NCBI GenBank assembly: GCA_947471745.1
Contig: CANJKZ010000545.1
Location: 252,501 to 316,500, forward strand
Direction of reading: 5' to 3'
Origin: Closterium sp. Naga37s-1
Lineage: Eukaryota > Streptophyta > Zygnematophyceae > Desmidiales > Closteriaceae
DNA length: 64,000 nucleotides
Position 1 is the stretch's first letter, and the number at the start of each line of letters is the position of its first letter. The notes under the pieces are model-generated. The model was not told the DNA's origin. It made no database searches and saw nothing but the letters and a program-made list of their open reading frames with translations. This document shows positions 10,716 to 23,017 of this stretch, one piece after another. Made by a program: the position numbers and the translations under genes.

Positions 10716-10845
10716 TGTGAATTAAGAAAACAGGAATGAGAATGACTAAGGAAAAGTTGGGTACAAATACAAACCCTAGAAAAACTGTACCCCATATGTG
10801 CTACCCCACTATAGCCTACAGTAGCTCTGTCATATAAATCTGACA
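10716..10845 (-). repeat. 3' LTR of copia element 1
   Basis: 130 bp, TG...CA ends. On the element's sense strand it starts TGTCAGATTTATATGACA and contains the telo-box TAGGGTTT. One base differs from 18166-18295. Confidence 0.97.
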
Positions 10846-11056
10846 CACCCCCATAGGCAAAGTGGGGGAGAACAAGGGGTCACAAGACCAGTCAAGCAAA
10901 GCAAAGCAAGCTCAGGGTGGATCACAAAGTCACCACACATTCTGAGCACAAGTTCAAGGCCACAAGGCCAGTTCACATGCAGGATTACATATATATATAT
11001 GAGGAGTGGGACAAGCAAGAGCACGTGTATATATATATGCAACAGTACAAACAAGG

Positions 11057-14000
11057 TCAAGGGGTGAGCAAGTGAGGCAAGGTAGGCACAAGGCCCAGCT
11101 GAGTACAGAAACGCTGATGATCACAAGGCGCAAGTGCCTTGGTGAAGATATCAGCAGTGTTGGCCTGAGAGGCCACGTACGCAAGTCGCAGCTGACCACG
11201 CTGCTGTAGCTCACGAGCAAGGAAGTAGCGGAGAGCAATGTGCTTCGTTCTGTGCTCCAGTCTCTGCTCTCGACACAAGGCCAGCATGGCCTTGTTGTCT
11301 ACGTACAGCACTGGAGGAGAACGAGGCGGCTCTCCGAGGTCAGTCAGCAGGTAGGTCAGCCAGCGAAGCTCCTGTGCAGCCATGGCCCCAGCGTAGATCT
11401 CAGCCTCACAACTGGAGCCGAGAACAGAAGACGAGCGGGTAGCCCGCCACGAAACAGAACCGGAACCAAGGCTAAAGGTGTAACCCTGTGACGACCGCTG
11501 CGTAGCCTGGTCGTCAGCCCAAGAAGCGTCTGCGTGCCCAGTGAGGACCACTGGACTCTGCCCTCCAAGCACAAGCCCCATGCCCGACGTACTGCACAAG
11601 TAGCGCAACACCCTCTTCGCTGCAGCCATGTGCTCCGGTCTGTGTCTCCCAGGAGCAACATAGCGTGCGAGAATGCTAAGAGGGTATGCAAGGTCAGGTC
11701 GTGTGCAGGTCATCAGGTACATGAGGCAGCCAACAAGCTCTGGGTACGGGCCACTCGACTCTACGGACTCATCCGAAGGCAGAGCTGAGAGCGAGTGGCG
11801 AGTAGGCAGAGGAGTGGCCTGAGGCGAGGAGTACGTGAAGCCGAAGCGCTGAAGGACCTGCTGCACCATGTGTGACTGAGTCAGGGTAATGGTGCGGCGT
11901 GCTCTGTCCCGGGTGATCTGCAAGCCAAGGTAGCTGCGCAGTTCACCCAGGTCTGTGCACGTGTGTCTCTTCTGCAGCTCGGACTTCACGTGGGCGAGTC
12001 CAGCAGTGTCAGCTGTGGCAAAGACCAAGTCGTCGACGTACACGAGGATGTAGAACGGCGGCAAAGTAGTGTCGGTGCGCAGAAACAGCGACGGGTCGGC
12101 AGTAGAGGGAGCAAACCCAAGAGCCGCAAGTGTAGTCCTCAGTGTGTCGTGCCACTCACGCGGTGCCTGGCGGAGACCGTAGACTGGCCGCCGGAGGCTC
12201 CACTGGGTGCCAGGAGGAAAAGACCCAGTGAAGCCAGGTGGGCGACGCAGCCAGATCTCCTCGTGCAGGCTGCCCTGCAAGAAAGCAGTGCTGAAGTCAA
12301 GAGAGTGCAGCTCGTAGTCGCGGTGAGCAGCTATGTGCAGCAGTACCCGAAGAGTGGTCATCTTCGGGGTGGGAGAGAAGGTCTGAAAGTAGTCAACTCC
12401 CTGCCGCTGACTGAAGCCACGAGCCACGTAACGCGCCTTGAAGACAGGCGGAGAACCCGGCGGCCGCTTCACCCTGAAAATCCACATGCCACTGACGATG
12501 TTCGCCCCAGGCGGGGGAACCTCGTCAACGTAGGTGCCTGTGGACTTCCAGGAAGCCATCTCTGTGTCCATAGCTGCCTGCCACTGAGAGGAGTAGGGAC
12601 CCTCTATCGCCTCCGCGTAAGAGCGCGGAGTCGGGATGTCAAGTGCATCCGGGTCTCCCTCAGGGGTAAGCAGTACGGACACGAGATGAGGTGAAGCAGC
12701 AGCCAAACACTGGAACTCCTCCTGCCTGTCCTGAAGGACGTCCGTGCCAAGGGCACACTCACCCCCGACGGACGGAGGACAGACAGACTCAGACTCATCG
12801 ACAAGACTAGCAGCGTAGTCTAGACGACAGCGAGCAGCAAAGTCGACGAGCTCAGCAACTAGGGCAGACGCAGCAGTGGACTCAAAGGAAGGGTCAGTGA
12901 CGACAGTAGCAAGGAGACGCGTGACAGTAGGACTGGCAGCACGAAGAGAGTCCGACTCCGGGTCGGGAAGAGCAGGAAGAGAGGACTCAGGAGGAGAAGG
13001 CAAAGGGGCACGCAGAGGAGCAGTGGACGGACGCAGAGACATCCGGTGCGTGCCAGGGACAGGAGGAGGACGCTGACGCGAACCACGACCACTAGTGCGA
13101 GCAGCACGGACAGGCGACGCAGGGCGGGACGCAGGCTCACGACGCTCAGCAAGACCTCCAGTAGGACCAGTGTAGGGAGAGGGAGCGGGCAGTGGGGAGG
13201 CCGGCTGTAACTGGAACTGTGACGGGACAGGCTGTGGACACTCTAAGGGAGGAGGAGGACCAGTAGAAGGCGGGAGACCAAGAACCTGCTGAAGGAGCGG
13301 AACGAAGTACGGCCGAGGCCGCGCGGCGACTCCAGACACAGCAGGGACAACACCAGTACCCCCAGCGGCAGCACCAGCGCCAGCAGCACCTCCAGCTCCA
13401 GGACCTCCAGCCGCACCAGTAGTACCCCCAGCAGGACCGCCTCCAGGACCGACAGCAGTAGCCTCAGCGTCAACACCCTCAGCAGCTCCAGCTCCAGTCG
13501 TACCCGCAGGCCCAGCAGCTCCAGTACTCCCAGTACGAGCACCTCCGGGACCCACGGCACCAGCACCCTCAGCAGCCGAAGAACCTCCAGCTCCAGCAGC
13601 ACGCCTCCAGCGCCGGGCAAACCACTCGCGCAGCTCCTGTGGAGAGAGTGGCTCCCGCCGAGACGAAGCACCCGGAGAACCTCCAGGCTCAGCACCGCCA
13701 GACGCCACACGAGCAGGCCCAGCTCCCTCAGGCTCCGCACCCCCAGGCTCAGCACCCCCAGGCTCAGCACCCCCAGTAGTAGCACCCCCAGGCTCAGCAC
13801 CCCCAAGCTCAGGACCCCCAGTAGTAGCACCCTCCGGCTCAGCACCCCCAGGCGTAGCACCCACACGTTCAGCACCCCCAGAGTCAGCACCCCCAGGCTC
13901 AGCACCCTCAGCAGCACCAGAGTCACCAGTAACCTCGACAGGCTCGACTGCGTCTACCTGGGACACACCTGAAGGGGCAGGACCCTGAGGGGGGAGGGGG

Positions 14001-15917
14001 TCTACCGGGGGGGGACTTGGTACAAGGAAGAGCGGTGGCGGGGGGAGGGACGGAGTGCGGTAGGGGAAGAGGCGGTAGTAGGGGACCGACTCGTCAAACG
14101 TGACGTCCTGGGAGGACAGAACACGGCGAGAGGTGGGGTGGTAGAACTGCCACCCTGGGGCGTCAGGGGGGAAGCCAAGGAAGACGCAAGGAGCAGCACG
14201 AGGGGACAGCTTGTCCGCAGACAAGTCGCGGACAAACGCCCGAGATCCCCAGACACGGAACGCAGACGCATCGTCAACCTTCCCCGTCCACAGCAATGCT
14301 GGGGAGGTCTCCGGCATGGAGACCCTGGGGTGAAGGTTGATCTGATGCGCCGCGTACCGAACAGCAAACGGCCACAGAAAATGGGGGGCAGCCGCATGCA
14401 TCATGGACGTACGGGCGACGTCCATGACCATGCCAATGCGGCGCTCAGCAATCCCATTTTGCTGTGGAGAGTCCGGAAGCGTGAAGGTCTGGCGGATGCC
14501 TCGTGCACGACAGTAGGCTCGCAGAAGGCCAGAGGAGAACTCTCCACCTCTGTCAGAGTGCAGACGCAGAACAGGAAAGTCCGAGCCGAAGCTCTGCCTG
14601 AGCTGGAGACGAGCTGCGCGGATCCAGTCGATCAACACCTCAGTGACATCACCCTTGCTGCGCAAGGGGAAGACTGTGGTGTAACGCGAGTAGTCGTCAA
14701 CCACCAGCAGGAAGTAGCGCTCGTGACCCTGTCCACGGACGCGGGCCGGGCCCCACACGTCCATGTGAAGCGTCTGCAGCGGGGCCTCTGTCGGAGGAAA
14801 CTGGGAGGAGTGAGGGGCAGCCCGCTGCCGCCCCTCGACACAGGGGACGCAGGTAGGGCCAGGCCCCGGAGGAAGGGGAGGGAGGGACCGGAGAAGACCA
14901 GAGACAAGGACACGGGAGGCCATGCCTCGGAGACGAAGCAGGGAGGGGTGACCAAGGCGGTGGTGCCAGAGGAGAGTCTCGTGAGACAGGAGGCGACACG
15001 AACAGGGGGCAGACTCAGGACCAGACCTGGACGCTGCAGCAAACACCTGACCTGACGCAGCTACCTGACCAGACGCAGTGACCGGAGGAGACGCAGTGGT
15101 CAGTGTGTACAGGCTCGACCCCGGCCGACGTGTAAACGTGGCCAGGTGTCGGCCTGTCCGAGCGTCCGTGCAGTGGGTCACCCGCTGACTCGCAGGAGTG
15201 AACTGGTGAACCCCCGCATCCTGTAGGTCAGCACCACTCACCAAGTTCGTAGAGAACGAGGGGAGGTAAAGACCAGACAGGGTGCCAGAGGGGGCCGCCG
15301 GACACGGGAGGACAGTGGAGAAGTGAGCAAGGACAGGACCCCCAGAGGGGTCTGCCAGAGAGACTGCAACTGGCCGGCCAAGCGGCGTGAGTGTGGTGCG
15401 GTCTCGAAAGAAGGAGCGAGAAGCCCCCGAGTCAAGGGTGAAGGTGTGGGAGGCCGAAGCCGACGCAGAACCTGAGAGAGCAGACTCACCAGCACCTGAG
15501 GGAGCAGACGCACCTAGAGCAGCAGCCTCGCTAGCACCTAGAGCAGCAGCCTCACCAGTACCTAGAGCAGCAGTCTCAATGCCCGGGTCGGGCGGAAAAC
15601 ACCGGTAACAGTCACCCTCATCACTAATAGTCACAGTATACATGGCAGCAAGAATAGCATCAAAGTCAAGGTCAAAGACAGCTACACCCGCCCTAGACAG
15701 CTCACCCCAGCGGGGGATCTCAGTGGCCTCAGGGAACTGGTGACGCCAAGCGTCCGTCAGGCGGCCAAATCAGCGCTGGGTGGAGTGCGCACCCCCGCAC
15801 TGGTCACCCGCGCGGTCGCCGGTGCGGAGGACGTAGGTGCACGGACCAGTACCCCAACCCCTCTGGCGTGCAGTGTACCACTCACGGAGCTGCTGAGGGG
15901 AGGGGATGTCACGAGTG

Positions 15918-15952
<35 letters not shown>

Positions 15953-16978
15953 CTGACCACCACCGGAGCCGACCCTCTGCGCAGCGCCACCCCGACCAGC
16001 TCCACCTCCTCCGCCGCCTCCTCCTCCACCGCCGCCACCTCCGCTCCCACCGCCACCGCCGCCTCCGCCTCCGCCTCCACTGCCGCCACCGACACCTCCA
16101 CCCCCGCCACCACCCCCACCGCCACCCCCACCCCCTCCACCGCCTCCACCTCCGCCTCCACCGCCCCCGCTGGCTCCTCCAGTGCCCCTGCCCCCCTTGC
16201 CCTTGCCAGGGCGACGTCTCCCGCTAGGGGTAGACGCCGCACCGACCGACTCAAGCCCAACGAGGTCGGCCGCAGCAGCAGAGGCAACAGAGGGCAAAAG
16301 GGGGGAGGGGGAACACCCCTCAAAGATGGGGGTGCGAGGGTCACCACGAGAGGCTCCTACAGCGACTATGCTCTTCTCTGCTGCTAGGAGGGACTTCTCG
16401 AGGAGGTCAACGGTGAGAGTGGTGGGGCAAACTGAGAGGAAGTGGTCCCTGACTACGCGAAGGGAGTCAGGGAGCCGGGTGACTATGTAGTAGAGGGTGA
16501 TGTACATGGGGGGGGGGTTCTTGGCGCAGAACTCAGCAGGAAGCGCAGCGCGGTAGCGAGTGTCACTAGTGCGGAGGTGCGTAATGAGGTCAGCGACTGT
16601 GGGAAAGGCAGCAAGGTCAGGGAAGAGGTACGGCAGCATGAGGCGGCTCAGTGCAGCAGTGGCAGGGGAGGAGTAGCGCGCAACTACAGCGTCGTACAAG
16701 GTCTGAGCACTCTTGTACTGGCTAAAGTGCGCACGCTCAGAGGTAGGCAGGTGGCGACGCACAGCAAGACGTGCAGCAGCATCGCGCGTGGCCCACTGTG
16801 AGCGAACAGTGGCGTCAGCATCAGCAGCGGGGGCAGGAGAGGCACCAGAAGTGAGGTCAAAGAGGGAGAGGCCGTCTGCCCTGTCGCACTGTAAGAAAAG
16901 CTGCAGGTCATCTATCCAGACATCAAAGTCAATGGCCCGACCCTCAGCGTCAAAAGCGAGGACACTAGGGGTAGCCAT
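11057..16978 (-). pseudogene. gag-pol of copia element 1, interrupted by one in-frame TGA
   Basis: Gag starts at ATG 16978. A copia-type capsid region (about residues 1-215) is followed by a very long Gly-rich tract, a poly-Gln run, SPQQLREWY, and the start of an expanded zinc knuckle. TGA at 15770-15772 replaces the TGC that encodes the last knuckle cysteine in element 2. Translation then stays open in the same frame to 11057: protease (LDSGAS), integrase (HHCC zinc site, then HMDVWGP, LHSDRGGEF and QNGIAERRIG for the DDE triad), a GAEPG/Gly-Ala repeat linker, RT with YVDD, and RNase H with TGHADASW. A single substitution explains the break. Programmed readthrough cannot be excluded, but the stop destroys a zinc ligand and element 2 has none there, so mutation is more likely. 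Confidence 0.9.
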
Positions 16979-17036
16979 GACAGTAGTAGACTAGCAGCGC
17001 AAACAGTAGGGTGAGGGCAGTGCTGTGAAAGGGGCG

Positions 17037-18050
17037 CTGCTCTTACTGGACAGGGCGGCTCGGGTGGCTCGGCTGCAGGGCGGCTCGGCGGCTCGGCTGC
17101 TGGGCGGCTCGGCGGCTCGGTTGCTGGGCGGCTCGGCGGCTCGGCTGCTGGGCGGCTCGGTGGCTCGGCTGCTGGGCGGCTCGGCTGCTGGGCGGTTCGG
17201 CGGCTGGGCGGCTCGGCTGCTGGGCGGCTCGGCGGCTCGGCGGCTCGGCCGTTCGGCTGCGACTGCTGCTGCAGAGACGGCGGCGGCTGCTGCCTCAGGG
17301 TCGGCAGCGGCCGGCCGCTAGGGGCCACGTCAGGTGCAGAAGAGGGCCGCGTCAGGGGCGGCGTAAGGGCCGCGGCAGGGGCGGCGAAGGGGCCGTGTCA
17401 GGGGCCGCGTCAGGGGCCGCGGCAGGGGCCGCGGCAGGGGCCGCGTCAGGGGCCGCGTCAGGGGCCGCGGCAGGGGCCGCGGCAGGGGCCGCGTCAGGGG
17501 CCGCGTCAGGGGCCGCGTCAGGGGCCGCGTCAGGGGCCGCGTCAGGGGCGGCGTAGAGGCCGCGTCAGGGGCCGCGTCAGGGGCCTCGTCAGGGGCCGCG
17601 GCAGGGGCCGCGTCAGGGGCCTCGTCAGGGGCCGCGGCAGGGGCCGCGTCAGGGGCCGCGGCAGGGGCCGCGTCAGGGGCGGCGTCAGTGGCGGCGTAGG
17701 GGCCGCGGTAGTGGCGGCGGAGGGGCCGCGTCAGGGGCCGCGTCAGGGGCCGCCTCAGGGGCAGCGTAGGGGCCGCGTAGGGGCCGCGTAGGGGCCGCGT
17801 CAGGGGCCGCGGCAGGGGCCGCGTCAGGGGCTGCGTAGGGGCCGCGTCAGGGGCCGCGTTGGGGCCGCGTCAGGGGCCGCGTTGGGGCCGCGTCAGGGGC
17901 CGCGTAGGGGCCACGTCAGGGGCCGCGGTGGGGCCGCGTCAGAGGCCGCGTAGGGGCCGCGGCAGGGGCGACGTAGGGGCCGGGTAGGGGCCGCGTAGGG
18001 GCCGCGTAGGGGCCGCGTAGGGGTCGCGTAGGGGCCGCTAGGGGGGGGGG
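17037..18050 (-). repeat. GC-rich tandem repeats in the leader of copia element 1
   Basis: Two arrays between primer site and gag. At 17040-17260 there are repeats around GGCGGCTCGG/GCTGCTGGGCG. At about 17330-18040 there are about 60 units of a 12-bp repeat, GGGGCCGCGTCA with variants ending GGCA or GTAG. Equivalent arrays lie in the leader of element 2, so this is a feature of the family rather than of the locus. Confidence 0.9.
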
Positions 18051-18165
18051 CGCTAAAAAAAAATTTAGGGCAGGGGCGCAATGCGCGTCGGGCAGCTAAA
18101 AAAAAAATTCGTTATGGTGGGCCCTTAGGAAGGAACAGTCCCATGTAGGAACCCGCTCTATACCA

Positions 18166-18295
18166 TGTGAATTAAGAAAACAGGAATGAGAATGACTAAG
18201 GGAAAGTTGGGTACAAATACAAACCCTAGAAAAACTGTACCCCATATGTGCTACCCCACTATAGCCTACAGTAGCTCTGTCATATAAATCTGACA
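18166..18295 (-). repeat. 5' LTR of copia element 1
   Basis: 130 bp, followed on the right by the duplication AACAG. Next to it on the left lies the primer site, read on the minus strand as TGGTATAGAGCGGG, which lacks one base of the usual TGGTATCAGAGC. Confidence 0.97.
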
Positions 18296-18300
18296 AACAG

Positions 18301-20366
18301 CTGCGCGACAATTTCGGAGTTAATCCGAAGCGGCAAGTTACGACGGTGGTTCGTCGTCATTTTGCGCGCGTGACTCACGGAGTGTGGCTCGACGGCTGGC
18401 GACAAGGGACGTGCGTCACTGTGGGCGATAATTTCGGAGCAACTGTGGAGAAAAAGTCGGTTGGGGAACTCGCCAGGCGCAAATGGAGTTTTGCGTCCGA
18501 AAATGTCGGTGGCGAGGAGAGACGACACGAGAACTGTCCTACTTAGTGGGAGTTAACTGCCGTCCCGCCCGACCTGAAGTGCAGCGGCTTTTACTGCATG
18601 GCGGGCGCGTCATCGAAGATTTCAGCAGGAGTGCACGTGGACAGACGGGATTTTCAGACCCGCCGACACTTACGGGCTGCAACGAAAAGCGGAGTGGCCA
18701 TATCGCACTTAGCAGAAGTGGGGCGCAGGCGACGAGGGAAACCGAGGCCGGTAACCTCAGAAACGACTCGTACGACACTGCGTGCCTGGAGTTGTTGCAA
18801 GCTGGCCGGCAGTTTCGAGAGCGGTTTCTCCTACCAGTGAAGCCGTTTTCGGGGACAGCTGCGAACGACCCACGATTAAACGGCGTTCAACGTACTGCCC
18901 CGACATTTACGGAAGAGTTGGTACAGGCCGCCGGGACACACGGGAAGAAACTGCTCGAAGGCTAAGTGGGGGTTGAAGAACGGCGTGAAGGGCAGGTTAA
19001 AAGCCGGTGTGAACGATCTGTTACCTTTCGTCGCCCGAACCTCACCATCCCCACCAAGTCTTAGTTCTGACTCATGCAGTCAACTTATTTGGCCGAATAA
19101 CGGGGGTGAACACGGGCCTACCCTGCGCTGGTTAAAAGCACTTGGATTGGTGCCCGTTCAACAGCTGTACAGAAAAACAAAAAAAGAGGTGGAGCGTGCG
19201 GCACTGTTCTACTCCGACAAAAGCGGGCTGGGTGAAACCGCACGCGAAAAAATCGGGGCGCCGCAAGGACAACACTGGTGCAGTTCGCTGGTTTCTCCTG
19301 ACCCGGGCGTCTACACGAGGTGACGGCGTAGCGGCGAAGCTGGGACTAGGAGCTGTGGAGTTTTAGTGGCTCGACGGTTGCGGTGGGTTGCAAAACGGTT
19401 GGGCGACAGTTCCTTTTAAGTAAGGGTCCCCGACTCCGATAGTTTTTGCCCCTCCACCGTAGCCGGGTTCGCGCGGGCAACACCGGCTATACCCCATCCG
19501 ACAAAAGCGGACGCTGGGTGAACGGCGGGAAGCGGAATTGTCGGGAGGTGAAACGACCAAAACAATATGAAGCCGCGGGTATTTCTTCGCTTCTTGGAGT
19601 GCGGTTGAGTCGTTGGGGGACTTCGCCTGAAGGGCACTTCTCGAAGTTGCCTAGCAAGAAACACAGCAGTAGGGATAACTAGGACCCCCGGTGTTTAAAC
19701 GCATACCTCGGGAAATTCTTCAGATCGTAATGCGCCTAGGGCTCCTAGGCAGAGATGAACAATTGCAGCTATCTCTCCCCCCCCTTCACTGTTGCTGCCG
19801 CCTTCTTCAGTTCGTCGTAAGTCGTTCGTACCCCTTGAAAACTCCGTGTAGTTCCCGCGGTGTTGTCCAACGTAAATGTCACGCGCGTTTAACCAAACGC
19901 CGAATGCTCCTCCGAAATTGTCGGCGCTCCTTGCCGTAAAACCGGTAAGTCCCCACGTACAAACTCTGAAATTGTCGCTCGAATCAAACCCCGTAAATCC
20001 GCAGTTGCAGGTGCAGTTCTCCTCCGAAATCTTCGGTCGTACTATAGCCGCCCACTCAGTCACCAGCTGTTTCCGTCAGTTCAGAACCCATTTGGGGGCA
20101 TAATCTGGAACCGGGGACTAGACCTGGGTATTCCGAGACCGACTTTCACGGATCCTAGAGGCATCAACGCCGTTGACTCCGTCGTCGAAACTGCTCCCGC
20201 CGATGCTGTTAAAAAAAAACCCACGTTTCTCCCACCAGCGAAATGTCCAAAACGTTTATAAGCCCAGAGCACAACCTAAGTAGGGGGGACTCAAACGGGC
20301 ATCAGGTGTACCGACAACTCGTCTTCGACCCGCCCACGACAACTGCATTTAATATCAACCACGTCA
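18301..20366 (+). other. element A internal sequence, middle piece
   Basis: About 2 kb between copia element 1 and the LINE. No recognisable protein; ORFs of up to 160 codons look random. Degenerate copies of an A-A-T-T-T-C-G-G-A motif recur (for example GACAATTTCGGAGTT, GATAATTTCGGAGC, GAAATTGTCGG). It ends with the left copy of the LINE target-site duplication, ATCAACCACGTCA at 20354-20366. Confidence 0.6.
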
Positions 20367-20631
20367 AACAGTGAACATTGGTGACTCTTGTCTAGTTGCA
20401 GGAACTATCAAGGGTCAAGTCTTATCAAGCTTCTCGGTAGTCTCATGGCGCCTTGGTTTCACAGAGCCCGAAGTGGATTGGTTACTGGATCCTGTTCCGC
20501 CGGATTTAAGGTTACTCTTATCCAGTTCCTCGGGATCGTCAACATACATCGGTTTTGGCTCAATACAACAAGGCACAAGCTATGCACGCGATAAGGATGT
20601 TACAAGCTATAAAAGCAAAGGAAGCATGAAG

Positions 20632-20762
20632 TGTCAGATTTATATGACATAGCTACTGTAGGCTAGAGTGGGGTAGCACATATGGGGTACAGTTTTCTAG
20701 GGTTTGCTTCTTGTACCCAACTTTCACTTAGTCATTCTCATTCCTGTTTTTCTTGATTCACA
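20632..20762 (+). repeat. 5' LTR of copia element 2
   Basis: 131 bp, TGTCAG...TTCACA, identical to the 3' LTR. Contains TTTATATGA near its start (possible TATA-like element) and the telo-box TAGGGTTT. Confidence 0.98.
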
Positions 20763-20879
20763 TGGTATAGAGCGGGTTCCTACATGGGACCGTTCCTTCC
20801 TAAGGGCCCACCATAAGAATTTTTTTTTTTTAGCTGCCCGCGCACATTGCGCCCTGCCCTAATTTTTTTTTTTTAGCGG

Positions 20880-21890
20880 CCCCTACGCTGCCTCTACGCG
20901 GCCCCTACGCCGCCTCCCACGCGCCCCCTATGCGGCCCCTGGCGGCGCCCTGACGAGGCCCCTGCCGGCGCCCTATCGCGGCCCCTGACGCGCCCCCCTG
21001 GTGGCGCCCTGACGCGGCCCCTGGCGGCGCCTGACGCGGCCCTGACGCGGCCTGACGCGGCCCCTGGCGGCGCCCTGACGCAGCCCCTGCCGCGGCCCTG
21101 ACGCGGCCCTGCCGCGGCCCCTGACGCGGCCCTGACGCGGCCTGCCGCGGCCCCTGCCGCGGCCCTGAAGCGGCCCCTGACGCGGCCCTGACGCGGCCCT
21201 GACGCGGCCCTGCCGCGGCCCCTGGCGGCGCCCTGACGCGGCCCCTGACGCGGCGCCCTGACGCGGCCCCTGCCGCGGCCCTGACGCGGCCCTGCCGCGG
21301 CCCCTGACGCGGTCCTGACGCGGCCTGCTGCGGCCCCTGCCGCGGCCCTGAAGCGGCCCCTGACGCGGCCCTGAAGCGGCTCTGCCGCGGCCCTGACGCG
21401 GCCCTGACGCGGCCCCTGACGCGGCCCCTGCCGCGGCCCCTTACGCGGCCCTGACGCGGTCCTGCCGCGGCCCCTGGCGGCGCCCTGACGCGGAACCCTG
21501 ACGCGGCGCCCTGACGCGACCCTGCCGCGGCCCCTGACGCGGCCCCTGCCGCGGCTCCTGACGCGGCCCCTGACGCGGCCCCTGTCGCGGCCCCTGACGC
21601 GGCCCCGCCTCCTCTCAGCGGCTCCGCCGCCTCCTCTCAGCGGCCCCGCCGCCTCCTCCCAGCGGCCCCGGACGCCGCCCTCTCAGCGGCCCCGCCGAGC
21701 CGCCCAGCAGCCGAGCCGCCGAGCCGCCCAGCAGCCGAGCCGCCCAGCAGCAGAGCTGCCGAGCCGCCCAGCAGCCGAGTCGCTGAGCCGCCCAGCAGCC
21801 GAGCCGCCGAGCCGCCCAGCAGCCGAGCCGCCCAGCAGCCGAGTCGCCGAGCCGCCCTGCAGCCGAGCCGCCCGAGCCGCCCTGTCCGGT
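20880..21890 (+). repeat. GC-rich tandem repeats in the leader of copia element 2
   Basis: About 20880-21605 is an array of CCCTGACGCGGCC / CCCCTGCCGCGG units of 11-13 bp. About 21690-21885 is an array of GCCGAGCCGCCCAGCA units. Both are reverse complements of the arrays in element 1. T-runs flank a GC-rich segment just 5' of them (20819-20872). Confidence 0.9.
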
Positions 21891-21956
21891 AAGAGCAGCG
21901 CCTCTCTCACAGCACTGCCCTCACCCCACTGTTTGCACTGCTAGTCTACTACTGTC

Positions 21957-22982
21957 ATGGCTACCCCTAGTGTCCTCGCTTTTGACGCTGAGGGTCGGGC
22001 CATTGACTTTGACGTCTGGATAGATGACCTGCAGCTTTTCTTACAGTGCGATAGGGCAGACGGCCTCTCCCTCTTTGACCTCACTTCTGGTGCCTCTCCT
22101 GCTCCCGCCACTGATGCTGACGCAACTGTTCGCTCCCAGTGGGCCACGCGCGATGCTGCTGCACGTCTTGCTGTGCGTCGCCACCTGCCTACCTCTGAGC
22201 GTGCGCACTTTAGCCAGTACAAGAGTGCTCAGACCTTGTACGACGCTGTAGTTGCACGCTACTCCTCCCCTGCCACTGCTGCACTGAGCCGCCTCATGCT
22301 ACCGTACCTCTTCCCTGACCTTGCTGCCTTTCCCACAGTCGCTGACCTCATCACGCACCTCCGCACTAGTGACACTCGCTACCGCGCTGCGCTTCCTGCT
22401 GAGTTCTGCGCCAAGAACCCCCCCCCCATGTACATCACCCTCTACTACATCGTCACCCGTCTCCCTGACTCCCTTCGCGTAGTCAGGGACCACTTCCTCT
22501 CGGTTTGTCCCACCACTCTCACCGTTGACCTCCTCGAGAAGGCCCTCCTAGCAGCAGAAAAGAGCATAGTCGCTGTAGGAGCCTCTCGTGGTGACCCTCG
22601 CACCCCCATCTTTGAGGGGTGTTCCCCCTCCCCTCTTTTGCCCTCTGTTGCCTCTGCTGCTGCGGCCGACCTCGCTGGTTTGGAGTCGGTTGGGGCAGCG
22701 TCTACCCCTAGCGGGAGACGCCGCCCTGGCAGGGGCAAGGGGGGCAGGGGCGCTGGAGGAGCTAGCGGGGGCGGTGGAGGCGGCGGTGGAGGTGGTGGAG
22801 GAGGTGGTGGTGGCGGTGGGAGTGGTGGCGGGGGTGGAGGTGTAGGTGGCGGCAGTGGAGGCGCAGGAGGCAGCGGCGGTGGCGGAGGGAGCGGAGGTGG
22901 CGGCGGTGGAGGAGGAGGCGGCGGAGGAGGTGGAGCTGGTCGGGGTGGCGCTGCGCAGAGGGTCAGCTCCGGTGGTGGTCAG

Positions 22983-23017
<35 letters not shown>

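Larger units (their letters stand above)
10716..18295 (-). mobile_element. copia element 1 (lineage I), complete, one nonsense codon
   Basis: Full-length Ty1/copia element on the minus strand. It is bounded by 130-bp LTRs that differ at one base and by the 5-bp duplication AACAG (10711-10715 and 18296-18300). From right to left: 5' LTR 18166-18295, primer site TGGTATAGAGC just left of 18166, a GC-rich repeated leader, gag-pol 16978-11057, a conserved 3' block, a polypurine hairpin, and the 3' LTR 10716-10845. It is nearly identical to element 2 but in the opposite orientation. Confidence 0.97.

Noticed and set aside
13243..13926. Leu/Val-rich 227-codon minus-strand ORF resembling a membrane protein, and equivalents in elements 2, 3, 4 and 5
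   Set aside because: It is the GAEPG/Gly-Ala linker repeat read in a shifted frame.
14138..15055. Long plus-strand ORF (305 codons) antisense to the integrase of element 1, and the similar 362-codon one antisense in element 2 (23709-24797)
   Set aside because: They mirror the GC-rich coding frame on the other strand and have no domain-like sequence; the same pattern appears wherever pol is present.
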